From Cololabis saira (lineage: Eukaryota > Chordata > Actinopteri > Beloniformes > Belonidae): a DNA stretch of 64,000 bases. Below are positions 51,473 through 63,771 of the stretch, one piece after another; positions within the stretch are counted from its first letter, which is position 1, and the number at the start of each line of letters is the position of its first letter. The translations under genes and the position numbers were made by a program. The notes under the pieces are model-generated. The model did no database searches. It saw only the letters and a program-made list of their open reading frames with translations, and was not told where the DNA came from. The stretch is taken from assembly GCF_033807715.1 (NCBI RefSeq), contig NC_084587.1, positions 13,435,017-13,499,016 of the forward strand, in the 5' to 3' direction.

Positions 51473-54400
51473 ACTTAAAGGAAAAACTGCTACCTTGCAG
51501 TCCATGAGTTAATTTAGTAAGCAAGCAAGAGCATTTTACAATGAAGAATGCTCCCTTGTGAGCTGAACAAAGTGACCAAAAGCAGCCTGATGAGGTGCCT
51601 TTTGGCAGGTTGTCTGAGTCAATGACGCACAAGGCCTCTGGTACCTAAAACAAAAGAGAAGGCAGAGATCAAAGTCTTTTGTCTCTTTGCAGAGTGGATG
51701 TAAAACTGAGCTGTCACTGAGAGGTTAAAGTACTGACTTTAATCCTCTGTTTTCAAGTCAACTCAAAAGCACTTTATTTGTAATTCCTTTGTATCTATTT
51801 ATTTAACAAGGTCATGCATTGTATAGCAGAAATACCACAATAATCCAAGTATAACTCAAAAGAAAGAATAACCTGTGAACGATGAAGGAAGAGTGATGCG
51901 TTTAATAATTCAGTAAACATAAAATGAACACGGCTGATAGTTATTAGTAAGTCACCTATCATACAAACAGAGCGGCACTAAAAACTGATTGTTTAAAAAA
52001 ATAATCCAATTCAGATCAATTTCCAAACCCAGTGTTGGGATAAATACAGGTTGATACAGTCATAGGTGGTTTTGACACACTGTGGTTAGCGCATTCATTC
52101 GAATGAGCCCACTGAGTCAGGTCTTATGCCCAAAGAAAAGTGCTAAAATGTGACGCACTTGTAAAGTGAATGCGTCTAAAAAGAAACAGCATGGAAACAG
52201 TTTTTTAGCCATATAACAGTTTGCATAAAAGTTATTTTATTCCTAATAAATGCCACAATGTATTTTTTACTACTTATCTAGTGTAAACTTAAGTTTATGA
52301 CACAGCCAGCTCATGTGAGCATCCCAGAAGCAGGATTTGGAGTGAACAAACAGGTGGCTGATTAGTTAAGCAAACAAAAGCAAAAAAGGAAAATCCACTG
52401 AGGGACTCAGAGTCAACCCTAATATCCCCCAGAGAGTGCAGCAATAACCTCTTGAGGCCTAAAACATTCACAGGGAGAAAACAAGCAGCAACAGGCAGGA
52501 CACCAGGCCAACAAGAACTGGAAACACCACAGCGAAGATAGCAAAGGACTGAGTGGTGAACAGCGCCGGAGATAAAAATCTGCAGCATTGATTGTGAATA
52601 GTGGAGAGGTGTGACCCCACTCAGCCTGGTAACCCCCCTACACACAGACATGGGAAGACAGGCAAGAAACACAGAAGGAAAATGATAAGGGAGCATTATG
52701 TGGCATTTAAAATCAGTCTGGTTTAACCAACTTACTATTTCTTATCACATCCTGTGACAGAGGTCCCAAGAGGTCTAATGAGCTCTTCATCTAGTTAAAA
52801 ATAGCGGAGTGTGAAGAATTATGAGGCTACTTTTACATACCATCATTAAGTTAAGGAGCTGGGTTCAAATCGACCCAATGCTTGATCAAACCAACCCAAC
52901 CTTTGTCCCCATCATCACAAACCAGGAGTTTGAATTATCAATACAACCCAGCATTTTTGTAGTGTAAGCGTTGCACTACCATACAAGCAAAAACTGGGGA
53001 CACAAATTACCTGCGAACCACAAAACGTGCTGGAAATTATGTATGTCAGTTACTGTCTTTTAACTGACCTCAAACGCAAAACAACTGTTATCCTTATTGG
53101 TCCTAATAAGCTATTTTTTCTAACATAAATTCCTTGTGGTGCTTTTGGCCACTAATGTTTCACTGAACTGTTATCATTGATGAGAATCTAACCTTTGACC
53201 TGTAATGAATCTTCCTGAACAAAACTACTTTTTCCAGAAGAGGAACATAGCAGTGAACCCAATCAATGCATTCAAGCAGAAGTCTAACATCATTAATCAA
53301 TACTCCAAGATTCTCACGTTTTCAGGACTGAAAGCATCTTTTCTCTCATCCCCTCTTTTCTCAGTCCTTGTGGGCATAAAATCTGCGCAAAACACTGAAT
53401 CAAACCAACCCTCATCAGAAACATTTCACCTCTATTTTTTTCTTGCGACCTTTATTTTTCTTTTTAAATGCAGTGGATTTTAACTCAACTAGTAAATAGT
53501 TCTCGATAGTTCTCTCAAAGGGTATTGCATAATTTTAATACCACATTGAAATGGTACAATTGTGATGATAAGCTCACAATATTAGAAATGAAAAGAGCAG
53601 TGGAAAGACTGACTGTGCTCTGACACTGATATAATATATATACTGACCTAAAGCTACATTTCATCCCATGTATCGTTATCTGAATGGCAGGCTGGTGCTC
53701 AGCACCGCTGAAAAACGACCCCTGTTTTCTACAGCTGGGTCCACATGAGAGAAGGTATAGGGCTTTCACCAGAAGATGCAGGTGGGTGGGATGAGATTAT
53801 AGCTTTTTATGAATCCAATAAAAGGAATATCATCTGACAGCTGAGCAGAGCCACGGTGATCTGAAACATAAGGCCCACTGCCCACAGCCAGATGACACAC
53901 TTCAAATTGGAACCAAATTGGTCCACAGAGACTTCTTGACGATTATCTGATGTATTAAATGACACCGGAGCGCATATTCATGTAACCTGTTGATTCTGGT
54001 AGTCTTTTCTCATCCACGAAGAGATCAGAGTTGGACTTTACGGAGTTGATGACAAGATTCTTCTGGTGCTCATAATTGCATTTATGCCAAAGACCAAATT
54101 CTTACACCTTTAGAATTCTTTTACACTGGCATGTTACCATCTCTATTTGATTTTTAGTGCAAATTAACGCAGGTATAAAACATAAAAGTCTAAAAGTCTG
54201 ACACGCTGTTTGGAACTGTCCACACAATTGGCAACAAGAATACTCAGTATCAATACGTATATGTTTCCAGTTATGTCACATGTCACATTCTTTCAAGGAT
54301 GTTCATATTGTTGAAAACAAGAGCCGTTAAAAGGCAGGGTAAGTAATATCTGAATGACGTCATATCTGTTGATATTTGAATCAAAACAAATCCCATATAG

Positions 54401-54689
54401 TGCTCCCTGAAAAGGCATGCCCCATGATCTCTTCCAAACCTCTCCCTTCCCTACTTCCTGTGCATGAACGCAAGGCACTTTGTTAGGCTTTTCAACCAAC
54501 TCAAAATTGGTGCTGGTGCTAGTGCTGGTCCTATAGGCCAGATAAGAGACAGTTCCAAACAGGAACTGCTTTGATTTTCCACTGGCTGGAGAGCACCGGA
54601 GAGCCAGGACACTATGTAATATATTATGTCTCCAAACCAGAAGTAGGAAATCCATAAAAGAAGTGTGAAATTCCTCAGAATAACAACAA
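51473..54689. other. No recognised gene; possible decayed repeats
   Basis: A 133-codon minus-strand frame (52295-52696) is not recognised. GCTGGGTTCAAATCGACCCA at about 52859 and ACCCAGCATTTTTGTAGTGT at about 52947 look like inverted ends of a short element of about 110 bases, but the edges are unclear. Confidence 0.45.
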
Positions 54690-54691
54690 TA

Positions 54692-55149
54692 GTCACGTTT
54701 CCATTACCCCAAATTTTGCTTGAAACCTAAATATCACAAAGAAAAACCTGTATTGGAAACGCCTCATGGTAACACTTTCTTCGCATTTGCGCATCTCTCG
54801 CAGCATTGGATGTGACATAGTTGTCACATGTAACATCTAAAGTAAACAAAGTCTAGTTTCCAGCTGTTTTTGGCTTCATTAATATGATGTAGTTGTGCCA
54901 TAACGCCGCTTAATCATTATACATTACTGCATTACACAAGAGCTTTGAGTCTGAATAATCATTCCATTGCTCATTTGCTGACTTCATCTTCTGTTGACTA
55001 TTTTTCAAAAGAGGACTTGGAGAGAGTTACACACATATAAAGAAAAACACTGTTCAAGGGAAACTCCAACCACCCGCAGTGTCACCTTTATCACAAATAC
55101 AGATACAGTTTTGCTTTTATTTTGCAAAAAAATGTAATGGAAATGCGAC
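54692..55149. mobile_element. MITE with GTTTCCATTAC termini
   Basis: GTCACGTTTCCATTACCCC at the left and GTAATGGAAATGCGAC at the right are inverted repeats. TA flanks lie at 54690-54691 and 55150-55151. Internal TATTGGAAACGCCTCATGG is a further motif of the same type. Copies of this kind are common in fish. Confidence 0.7.
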
Positions 55150-55151
55150 TA

Positions 55152-57138
55152 ATGGAAATCAAATGTCAGCATGTGCAGACGCTGAGTCTGGCTCTAAAAA
55201 GCTCATTTGTCTGGAATTAACTTCATGCAAGTCATGCACGTTCACGATGAAAGTAAGTCTTTTTGAAGTCACGTTTCCTATACAGTAGACGTATTTTTGA
55301 TTATAGGAGAAATCAGTAAGAATGCATCCAGCATTTCCCACTATGATGTATGTTGTACACTCAAAGAAGTTGTTTAAATATGGCGGTTGCATAGTTTTGC
55401 ATAGTTGGTTGTGATCATCAGCTGTGACGTAGCGGTTCCTGCAGCTACCCCAGCAAGGTTTGGGGGCCAGTGTAGCACCAGTTTCTTGGCATTAAGCCTC
55501 TGGTTTCCTTGCGGTAGAAAAGCAAAAAACTGATGCTCAGTCACCAAACTAGCACCGGAACCCCTTTGGTCAAAAAGCACTATGTTTGTTTCCAGTTTAA
55601 GGTGCCAGGCCTCTGTATGAAGGGCTTTTTTGTTTACTAAGAGATGGTGAGGAAATAGCTAAATGTAACAGAAAGTGTTCTGGGTTAGCACTCGAATAAA
55701 ATCGCTTATCCTGCCCTTAAATATGAAATATTTGAGCAGTATCAGAAATGTTCCTCGTCAGTCCAGCATTAATATCATCTTGTCAAATGTCCCTTTTATA
55801 AAAAAAATCTGTTTAGGACTTTTGCTACTTGATGTGAAATAGTGAAATGAGTATTATGCTGTTTTGGAGTAAGGCTTTTGGGCTGCCAGCATAGACAGAT
55901 GTTTAAACAAAGACACAAATAGAAAATCAATTTTCTGCCTTTTCAGTTGTAATGTCATACCTCAGACTAAATTTTACCTTAGTGAATGCAAAATGTTTTG
56001 CAAGTGAATGCACAATGAACTCAAAAATAAAGGCTGGTGCTCAGACATTTATGTTTATTGCTTCTAAACTGAACACAAAAGAATATGTACTACTGAAACA
56101 TGGAGCAGTCAACCTCGTGCATGCAGGGGTGGTCCATGCATGTAATGTCTGCTTAAAAGCTGGAAATAGATTCTTCAAAGGAGGTTGTGTATTTTCCAGA
56201 GTGGGTTAGATTACTTTTCAGCTTTGCATTTTTAGAACTCATCATATTTCAATACGTTACGCTGCAGATAAGTGTCACAACAAACAGAGCTGCTCCACTG
56301 AACAAACTTTTGGACCGAAGGCTTGTTTGTCATCTCAGTGACTCTGCCTGTTGACCATTCCTCTCCTCCAGGCTCCTTAGATGTTTGGACAGGCCTGTCC
56401 GTGTTAGGACCATTGGGACTGGAGATGGCAGCCACAATGTCTGGGAAACTTCACAGCTTTGCCTGAGGGCAAACACCAGCGGTCAGCTCAGGCATGCTGG
56501 TCAGTCAAGATGACCTTACTGATGTCCCTCCGTCCTAACTTTGCAACCTGGGGGTCATAAAAAAAAATTAAAAATGGGCATTTTCTCCCCTTTCTTTTTT
56601 TATTTTGGTTGTCTTTTGTTGTAGATTTTTTCACATGCCAAGATTATCATGTATAGATGGATTTTTTTTTAAGTGTCTATAAAAAAAAATAGGCGAAGGT
56701 TGTTGAGGGTATGGAAAGCAGCAGAGTAGAATTCGTGACCACAGACAGAAAAAAACCTTGTCTAATGGAGACTGTGCGCGTTAATGTGTGTGGTGTGGGT
56801 GGAGCTGTTGGTTCAGACCTGCTGTAGCTCTGACTCTAGATCAGAGTTGTTGCAGAGCATGCCACCAGTGGGAAACAATCGCATGGAAGAAATGTATTTG
56901 TTATTTTCACAAATATACTTTATAGGCCAGGCTTTCAGCCTATTTTTTAGTAGTTAACTGCTTCTGAAACATTGGGTTTCTAATTGTGAGCTCATTTGGA
57001 CACCATTGTGTTTTTTTTTTTGTTTTTTTTTATTCTACTTTTATCATCCCCCCTTGTGGCAAAAACGTTGATTCTGGAGCTTGGTTGTCCTGCTGGAAGG
57101 ATGACGCTGAAGATGATGTCCGTCACTCCGCTTCCTTG
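55152..57138. other. adra1d upstream region, no element resolved
   Basis: This must hold the receptor's 5' leader and probably promoter, but no TATA box or initiator can be assigned with confidence. CTAGCACCGGAACCCC (about 55549) and GTAGCACCAGTTTCTTGG (about 55472) look like parts of a decayed repeat. T-runs lie near 57010-57030. Confidence 0.45.
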
Positions 57139-57164
57139 TGAAAACTTGCTCTAAAGTTCTCTAT

Positions 57165-57236
57165 ATGGCGTTTCAAAATGACAAACCTGAGGAACGAGAC
57201 CGACTATGGGCTGTATTTTGCCGAAGCGCTCAATGA
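57165..57236 (+). promoter_or_regulatory. Overlapping upstream ORF (23 codons) at the adra1d start
   Basis: An ATG at 57165 lies 13 bases before the receptor ATG in another frame. It runs 23 codons to TGA at 57234-57236, so it overlaps the first 59 bases of the receptor frame. Its context is mixed (T at -3, G at +4) while the receptor ATG has A at -3. If it is in the mature leader it would be expected to lower receptor initiation through leaky scanning. Whether it is transcribed is unknown. Confidence 0.5.
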
Positions 57237-58135
57237 ATCTGCCCTGGAGCACGTATTTCCAAATGACAGCAAGAATCCACCATGCAAGAACTTCACGGTG
57301 GACTCGCAGGTTGTCGGGGTCGGGATCTTTCTCTCCGTCTTTATTCTCGTGGCAATCGTTGGGAATATCTTGGTCATCCTGTCTGTGGTGTGCAATAAGC
57401 ACTTACAGACTGTCACCAATATTTTCATCGTCAACTTGGCCATAGCGGACCTCCTGCTCAGCATTATCGTGCTGCCCTTCTCCGCATCTTTAGAAGTGCT
57501 CGGGTGCTGGGTGTTCGGCCGGATTTTCTGCAACATCTGGGCAGCTGTGGATGTTCTGTGCTGCACAGCCTCCATCCTCAGCCTCTGCAGCATCTCCATA
57601 GACCGCTACATCGGGGTCAAATACTGCCTCAAATACCCCAGTATCATGACGGAGAAGAGGGCGGTGTATATTTTGGTGCTGGTGTGGGTCTCGTCCACGG
57701 TGATCTCCGTGGGGCCGCTGCTCGGGTGGAAGGAGCCGCCGCCGGTGGACGAGAGCGTGTGCAGCATCACGGAGGAGCCCGGATACGCGCTCTTCTCCTC
57801 GCTCTTCTCCTTCTACCTGCCGCTGCTGGTCATTCTCTTCATGTACTTTCGCGTGTACGTGGTGGCCCGCAGGACTACCAAGAGCCTGGAGGCGGGCGTG
57901 AAGCGGGAGAGGAACAAGTCGGTGGAAGTTGTGCTGCGCATCCACTGCCGCAGCGTGCTGGAGGGCGCGCGTCCCGCCGCGCGCCCCGCCGGCTCCAAGA
58001 GCCACCCGTTCCGGAGCTCGCTCTCCGTGCGCCTCATGAAGTTCTCCCGGGAGAAAAAGGCTGCTAAAACTCTCGCCATCGTGGTGGGGATGTTCATTCT
58101 GTGCTGGCTGCCCTTTTTCTTCTTTCTGCCAATGG
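57178..58135 (+). CDS. adra1d: Alpha-1D adrenergic receptor, first coding exon (partial)
   Basis: Class A GPCR for adrenaline and noradrenaline, normally Gq-coupled at the plasma membrane. Exon 1 encodes residues 1-319 plus the first base of Gly320. Seen: N-glycosylation sequons at N6, N19, N29 and N38; TM1 about 46-72 (GN at 62-63); TM2 with D91; TM3 with amine-binding D125 and DRY at 142-144; C118 and C195 placed for the extracellular disulfide; TM4 W170; TM5 catechol serines S207 and S211 with P215; TM6 CWLP at 309-312. TM7 and the C-tail are absent, as expected for exon 2. Subtype D is favoured by [27 protein letters not shown] and KTLAIVVG (1A and 1B have TLGIVVG). The start is the first ATG after an in-frame stop at 57139, with A at -3. 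The N-terminus (about 45 residues before TM1) is much shorter than the mammalian 1D tail. Alpha-1 identity is nearly certain; 1B is the main alternative subtype. Confidence 0.92.
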
Positions 58136-58141
58136 GTATGT
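58136..58141 (+). other. Splice donor of adra1d intron 1
   Basis: The donor reads G|GTATGT within the codon for Gly320, a phase-1 junction just after TM6. Alpha-1 adrenergic receptor genes are known for a single intron at this place. Read-through adds only Met-Phe-Met-Ile before a stop at 58150-58152. I found no sequence resembling the TM7 exon (FWLGY...NP..YPCSS) from here to 64000. Confidence 0.88.
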
Positions 58142-61100
58142 TCATGATTTAAAGATGTATTTGGGCTCTTAAAATGCGCTCCAGTGTGACCCCCTTTTTT
58201 AGGCTGTTAGAATGCTGTTTGTTGTTCTGTAGGTTCCTTATCAAACGAATACATCATTGTAAATTCCTTTCCCCTTAGCCTAGAGGTTTTCCCGTCTATA
58301 CTTTTAGGGCTCTTGATTCAGTCATAAAACTGATTTAACTATGTCCATAATCAAGGTACATCGTGAATTATTGATGTATTTGACTAAATCAAATTGATTA
58401 AACATAGTCTATTTTTATGCTGCTGGATTTAGTAACCGAGTAGACCTCTACTTTAGGTGCGAGTCTGATAAATCATTGCGACATATTTGAAGAGGGTTTA
58501 ATTTAACTACAAGAACATGCACTGTGAGGTTATATGTCAAAGCAACAGCGAATGGCATTTGTTGTATTTCATTTGTTGTTTATATTGGAAGGATGCCAGT
58601 GAAAGTAAAAAATCTGTTATGATGCTTAAACATTGAAGGACTTCCATCAGAATAAGGCTGTTGACTGAGGCTTCATCCATATGCCTGTAATATTTCCATC
58701 TTTCTTCAGTCTTTAAATGGCAAATATATTTTTAAGAAGCAGGAAAAATCCACTTGTATTCGTATCCTGTTACTAAATAATTAAAAGTCCTGCGACCTTT
58801 GACAATAACAGCATTTGCAACAGTATTTGTAATATTTGTGGAGACTTTTGTTTTAGAGATTTGTGAAAGATCACAAACTAATTAGCTATGAATGCGACTT
58901 GGAGGTCACAAAGCAACTTACCATTTGATTTTGGGAACAACGCTATTGTTCTTCTTTTTTCTTGGGTTTCCACCGTAAATAAATAGTTGAAGAATGAAAG
59001 TTAAAGAGGCCATTTTTAGATGACAATTAGTTAAGGTCATAGAGCAATACATAAATCAAATTCACATTTACAGTATATAAGCACATCCATGTACTCTGAG
59101 AAAATTGTATCCTCAGTCGACCTGGAGACACAAAACACACTAATAATGTCCCCTCATATTTTCATTTTACATGCATTTCACATAATCAATTTGACTATGG
59201 CAACTTATCAGGGACGGCAGTAATGTGAGCCTCATTCATGTTGCATCTTTAATTTTACTGAATCATTAGAACAAAGCTTGCAGGGAAGGAAATGATGCGA
59301 GACGTGAAACTGATGCTACTAATCACATCATTGACTAAATGGGAAAGAGAAGGGCACGTTTATTTGCATGCAAAAGTGTGAGATATATACTCCATGGGTG
59401 AGTAAAGATGAATACAGACCAGAATGAGCTTCCAAGAACTAATTTTAATCACTTGCCACTACACATTACAGTACTCTTCAGTTTGTAAAATGGAATCCAA
59501 GCTCTTTTATTTAATCTTCAACAGAAATGTCATCAACGTTTCCATAACAATCACATTAATTGACATTGCATATTTTACAGCCTGCTTGCTAGAAAGTTCG
59601 CCTGGGTTTTTACGTATGAACACACACACAAACACACACAAATTAGTATTCAAAGGAGGAAACAAAACGCGGCTCAGTCAGATTGGATCATTATCTCAGA
59701 GAAATATGTGTGATGTTATCTTACAGTATTGTTAATTTCTTTTTTTACGATGATTCCCAATTGAAGGCAGAGATGATGAATATAGTCAGATCATCTAAAC
59801 ACTAAACTAGTGTCTGATATATATGTTTTGCATATTCTTTAATTTGATTGGTAAAGTCCAATAACATGTAGGTCTCCTGAGAATTTAAGCTCCTTGGTGG
59901 AAACCACAGATGCTGTTGAATGCAGTCCTGAACTTTGAACTCCTCTGAGGATGTATTTCAGAACATGAAGTCCCCACTAGGATCAATGACGTGCTGTTGA
60001 TTAATCTCTGAGGGATGAGCTCTCAATGACTGATCGGGGAGTGCGAAGTGCTAGCCCCGTTCACGCATGCTTTGACATTTTACACGTTTTGACAGATGGA
60101 TGGTGTCGGTCCAAGACAATCGATAACCACTGATCTTTTACTGAGAGGCAGTAAGTTTAGCACATCTCCTGGCAAATGGGCCTTTCCTCTGTGGTGATGC
60201 AAATCCAGACGCAATGGTCTGACTCATCTGGAGGTCCACGAGACTGCCCTTATAAGAGCATTTCCTTATGCAATCCAAATGCACAAGACTCCAGAAGAGT
60301 GTGTTTTCCAGCCAAACACTGATGGAATAAAGCAAGCGTCTTATAGTATCATCTGTCTTTATGTAAAACGCAAAGAACAAGAGCATTGTAAGAGCAGATT
60401 AAGCATTTCAGGATGGGAGGCTGCATAAATCAAACCAATGCAAAGTCACACAAGTCGTAAAGAGTGTTTTCTATAAGATTGAGATTAATAGCATAGAATT
60501 ACTGTACATTTACATCATTCACATCGTATAATTTTTTTATGAAATGTTATTGTTTTAACTTTCGTAATCTTAATTCATGTCTTTTTTCTCCTGATATGCC
60601 CTATATTGCTGTTGTTTGTGAAGAAGTATGAAGTACCTTACACATTACTGGTAAATAAAAGAAAGAGACAAAGTGACAGTAAACTGATTGCTAGTTGATC
60701 CTAAAAGAAAAATATAGAGACATCCCTTGACCAAAATGTATCAAAGCACATTATTATGTGTATCAACACACATACCTAAGTCGTGGCCAGCTTTAGTCCT
60801 GTTGCTTGAATTGTCATTCACATTTGTTTTTCAGTAAAGTGATTTGTATCAGATGTAGACCAATTAATCAGTCGGCCATTTATTGGACTTCTATTTTCTT
60901 TGAAGTAATCAGCATCGGATCATTTGCCCCTTCATTAGATGCCAACTGGGAACAACAGATTAGGAAAAACAAGGATTATTAATTATGGTTAGTCCTCATA
61001 AATAAACAGTCTTTTAAGCCATATGCATTTAAAATAATCTTCTAAGCAGTGTAATATGTCCAGCTTTAGGTGAACTAAGTTACATGCTGACAATTACACT

Positions 61101-63191
61101 ATGTGGGTAGCCAGACGGTCACACAGGTGAAACTGGATGTATTTACTAATGACATTGCAGACCTGGTGGCCACATGAGGACAAGTTCGACAATGACCTTC
61201 ACACAGAAGATTAAATGTGCAGGAGATACTTTCCTTTGGCTCCGTAACGGAGGCTGTTCAAGATTCAGTCTGCTCACACAAAAGAGCCGTCATAAAGCAT
61301 TCACTGAGAAAACTGACAGGTCCCCAGACTCACAGATGGGGTTCAGTGTGTTGGCTTTGTAGTCTGTGTTAGGTTATACGCCAAAGGGAGAGGAAAAGCG
61401 AGAAGAAAAAAAAAGTCACAGTCAAAAAGGGATGGAAAGGGCAATCATCGTACATACATCGACATTTCACAAAGAATAATAACTAAAAGGGAAAAAAAGA
61501 CACATTTATTAAAAATGAAATAAAAAAAGAACAAAGATTACTTGCTATTATGAAATTGTAGCTGCATCGGAGGTAGTGCATCATGTGCTTCTAAGGTGAT
61601 GCCATTTTGGTGAAAAGAGTAATTCATTGATTTAATTAAGTGTTCTGTGTTAAAATTGGTTAGGTGAATATATTATCAACAGTGAAAGTAAGGTAAGATC
61701 TATGTTTGACATCTGTAAATCTACAGAAAACCACATTTTTTCATTATTTTTTTTAATTCCACAGATGGCACATCCCTCCCCCCCCCTTTTTGCAGTTTTT
61801 GATGCACAATATGTTGCTGGTAGCTGATGTCAACAAAACATGAAGCCCTTACTTTGAGAAGTGCATATAGTACAAGCCATGCCACTGGTCTCAACATTGT
61901 GTTAGATGACTTGAAATGACACTGGACTTCTGAACCAAGGCAAGAGTTCACGTGAGTGCAGGAGTTTGCCGCTTCTGTCTCTGTGAACAATGTTTTGTTA
62001 AAGCCAAAGTCTGGAGATACAAAGAGAACTAGGAAGCAAGAGGAAAAGACAACATTCCCACAAATATAACATATCATAACATTTCATTGAAAAAAAAAAC
62101 AAAGTTAATTTAAAACTGAAATGTTTTCATGTATGCCAAACCATTGCAAAGGAATTTTCCCTGAGGCAAAATCTTCCCTTCATTAGGTGGGAACTTTTCC
62201 GAAGGAACTTTGCAGAGTTTGCTTAACAGAGGACACCTCACTTAAGGAAAACTACCACGTGTAATGCTGCATGCAAGAAAGATATTAATTTGAAAAGACT
62301 CTGTTGAATGGCTTTTATGACTGTAAAACAAAATAAAGGGGAAAAAAAGGGCAGGAGGCGGGGTATTCTTTGCAAAGGTCACCAGAGATACCACAGAGAA
62401 ACAAAGTCATGTAAACGGACTGTGGTCAAATCAGACTCGCCAGTGGGCCTAATGTGCATGGTATTAGGAAGCTGGATTACTCTGCTGACGCCAGGGATCT
62501 TCATCTGGCTTGGTTAACTCTCACCAGCATGCAAATGAAAAAATTGGCTGTTTTTTTAATTGACCTTGGGGGGGCTGGCTCCAAAAGTGAGTCAATATTG
62601 TGGTTTAGATGTTATCTCTTTAGCTATTTTGTGCAAAGCATTTTTGGAGAACATGACATCTGAGCTGTGAAGTAAGAGCTAAGGGAACATAACAGAAGTT
62701 ACGTAGGTAACTATGGTTCTGTGAGTCCCTGGATGACTGCCAGTCACGCAGGTCACTCGGTTCCTCCATGGCAGAAGGTTTTGTCAGACTGGACGTCGTC
62801 TACGTGCAGTATTTGTAACGCGTGCGTGACTTTGTGTACATAAAAACAGCACCTGCATGGAGTGCGGGAAGACATATCCACTTTGTTTGCTGCCACCGGC
62901 AGTCAGGAGGGGATGAAACCGAATCACTTTTGTTAGGCCGAGTCTGCAGTCCAACTGCTGCGGCTGCTGCCAGCCGCTCCAGCTAAGTCATCCACCCAGG
63001 ATGGCTGCAATGGCAGAGCTCAGTCAGAGCGTCCTCGTTACGGCCCTGGCACGTTTCAGATGTCGTTTCGCCGTGGCCACATCTGAAATGAGAATGAATT
63101 TAAAGTTACACCAGTTAGTAGCATAGGCTAGCATGAGCTAAGCTGAGCTAAGATATCTAGCTTTTGGTAGGTTTTGGTAGCTTTGGTAAGC
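58142..63191. other. adra1d intron 1 (5' part)
   Basis: AT-rich intronic sequence with short frames and a small CACACA run near 59622. A GC-richer block from about 62700 (ACGTAGGTAACTATGGTTCT) to 63180 may be an unclassified repeat. No TM7 exon is seen, so the intron exceeds 5.8 kb. Confidence 0.65.
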
Positions 63192-63194
63192 TTG

Positions 63195-63771
63195 TGGCAC
63201 TTTTGCACTAGGACTTACTCGGCCCGACTCGGCTCGTCACGCCTTTACCCGCTTCTACTCGTTTGTTTTTCCACTGCCAGGGGAGAAGTGGGCAGGTTGG
63301 GGTGAAGCTGCTGTGACGTACTCGATTGCGCAACCGCTTTGTTCATGTCGGCGCTGATCAGAAATCAGCTGGAGCGGCGAGTGGCTGAGAGTTAAACAGC
63401 CCGTCTACATCCCTTTTTTAATTCTCTCGTCAGTCACCAGGTTTATGAACATCTGCACCTCAGAGTTGGATCACCAAACAGACGTTTTGCGCTTTATAAT
63501 AAAATCGCAGCGAGCCGCGGGTCGCTCTCGCTCTGACTCCCGCTTCCTGATTCAAACGTCTGCTGGTCCCGCCCCCCGACCAATCAGAGGCGTGGAGGGT
63601 GGTGACGTCAGAAATAGTCCCTGATCAGCCCGCTATAGAACCTCGCTGAAATGGTTACAGAAATAGTATCGGCTTGTAGCGGCTCTACCCGTCTCAGCCC
63701 TAGTGCGAAAGCGCAAAATGGGGCCGTGGCGGGTAGAACCGAGGAGAAGTGAGACTAGTGCAAAAGCGCCA
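63195..63771 (-). mobile_element. PIF/Harbinger-like MITE copy 3 in adra1d intron 1
   Basis: Ends TGGCACTTTTGCACTAGGAC and CTAGTGCAAAAGCGCCA, with TTG duplicated at 63192-63194 and 63772-63774. It has the same Myb/SANT-like segment on the minus strand as copy 1. A second terminus-like CTAGTGCGAAAGCGC lies 55 bases inside the right end. Confidence 0.88.

Noticed and set aside
52295..52696. 133-codon minus-strand frame with hydrophobic stretches
   Set aside because: No family recognised; could be a repeat shadow.
57490..58067. Open frames of 171 and 187 codons overlapping the receptor exon in other frames
   Set aside because: Shadows of the GC-rich adra1d coding sequence.
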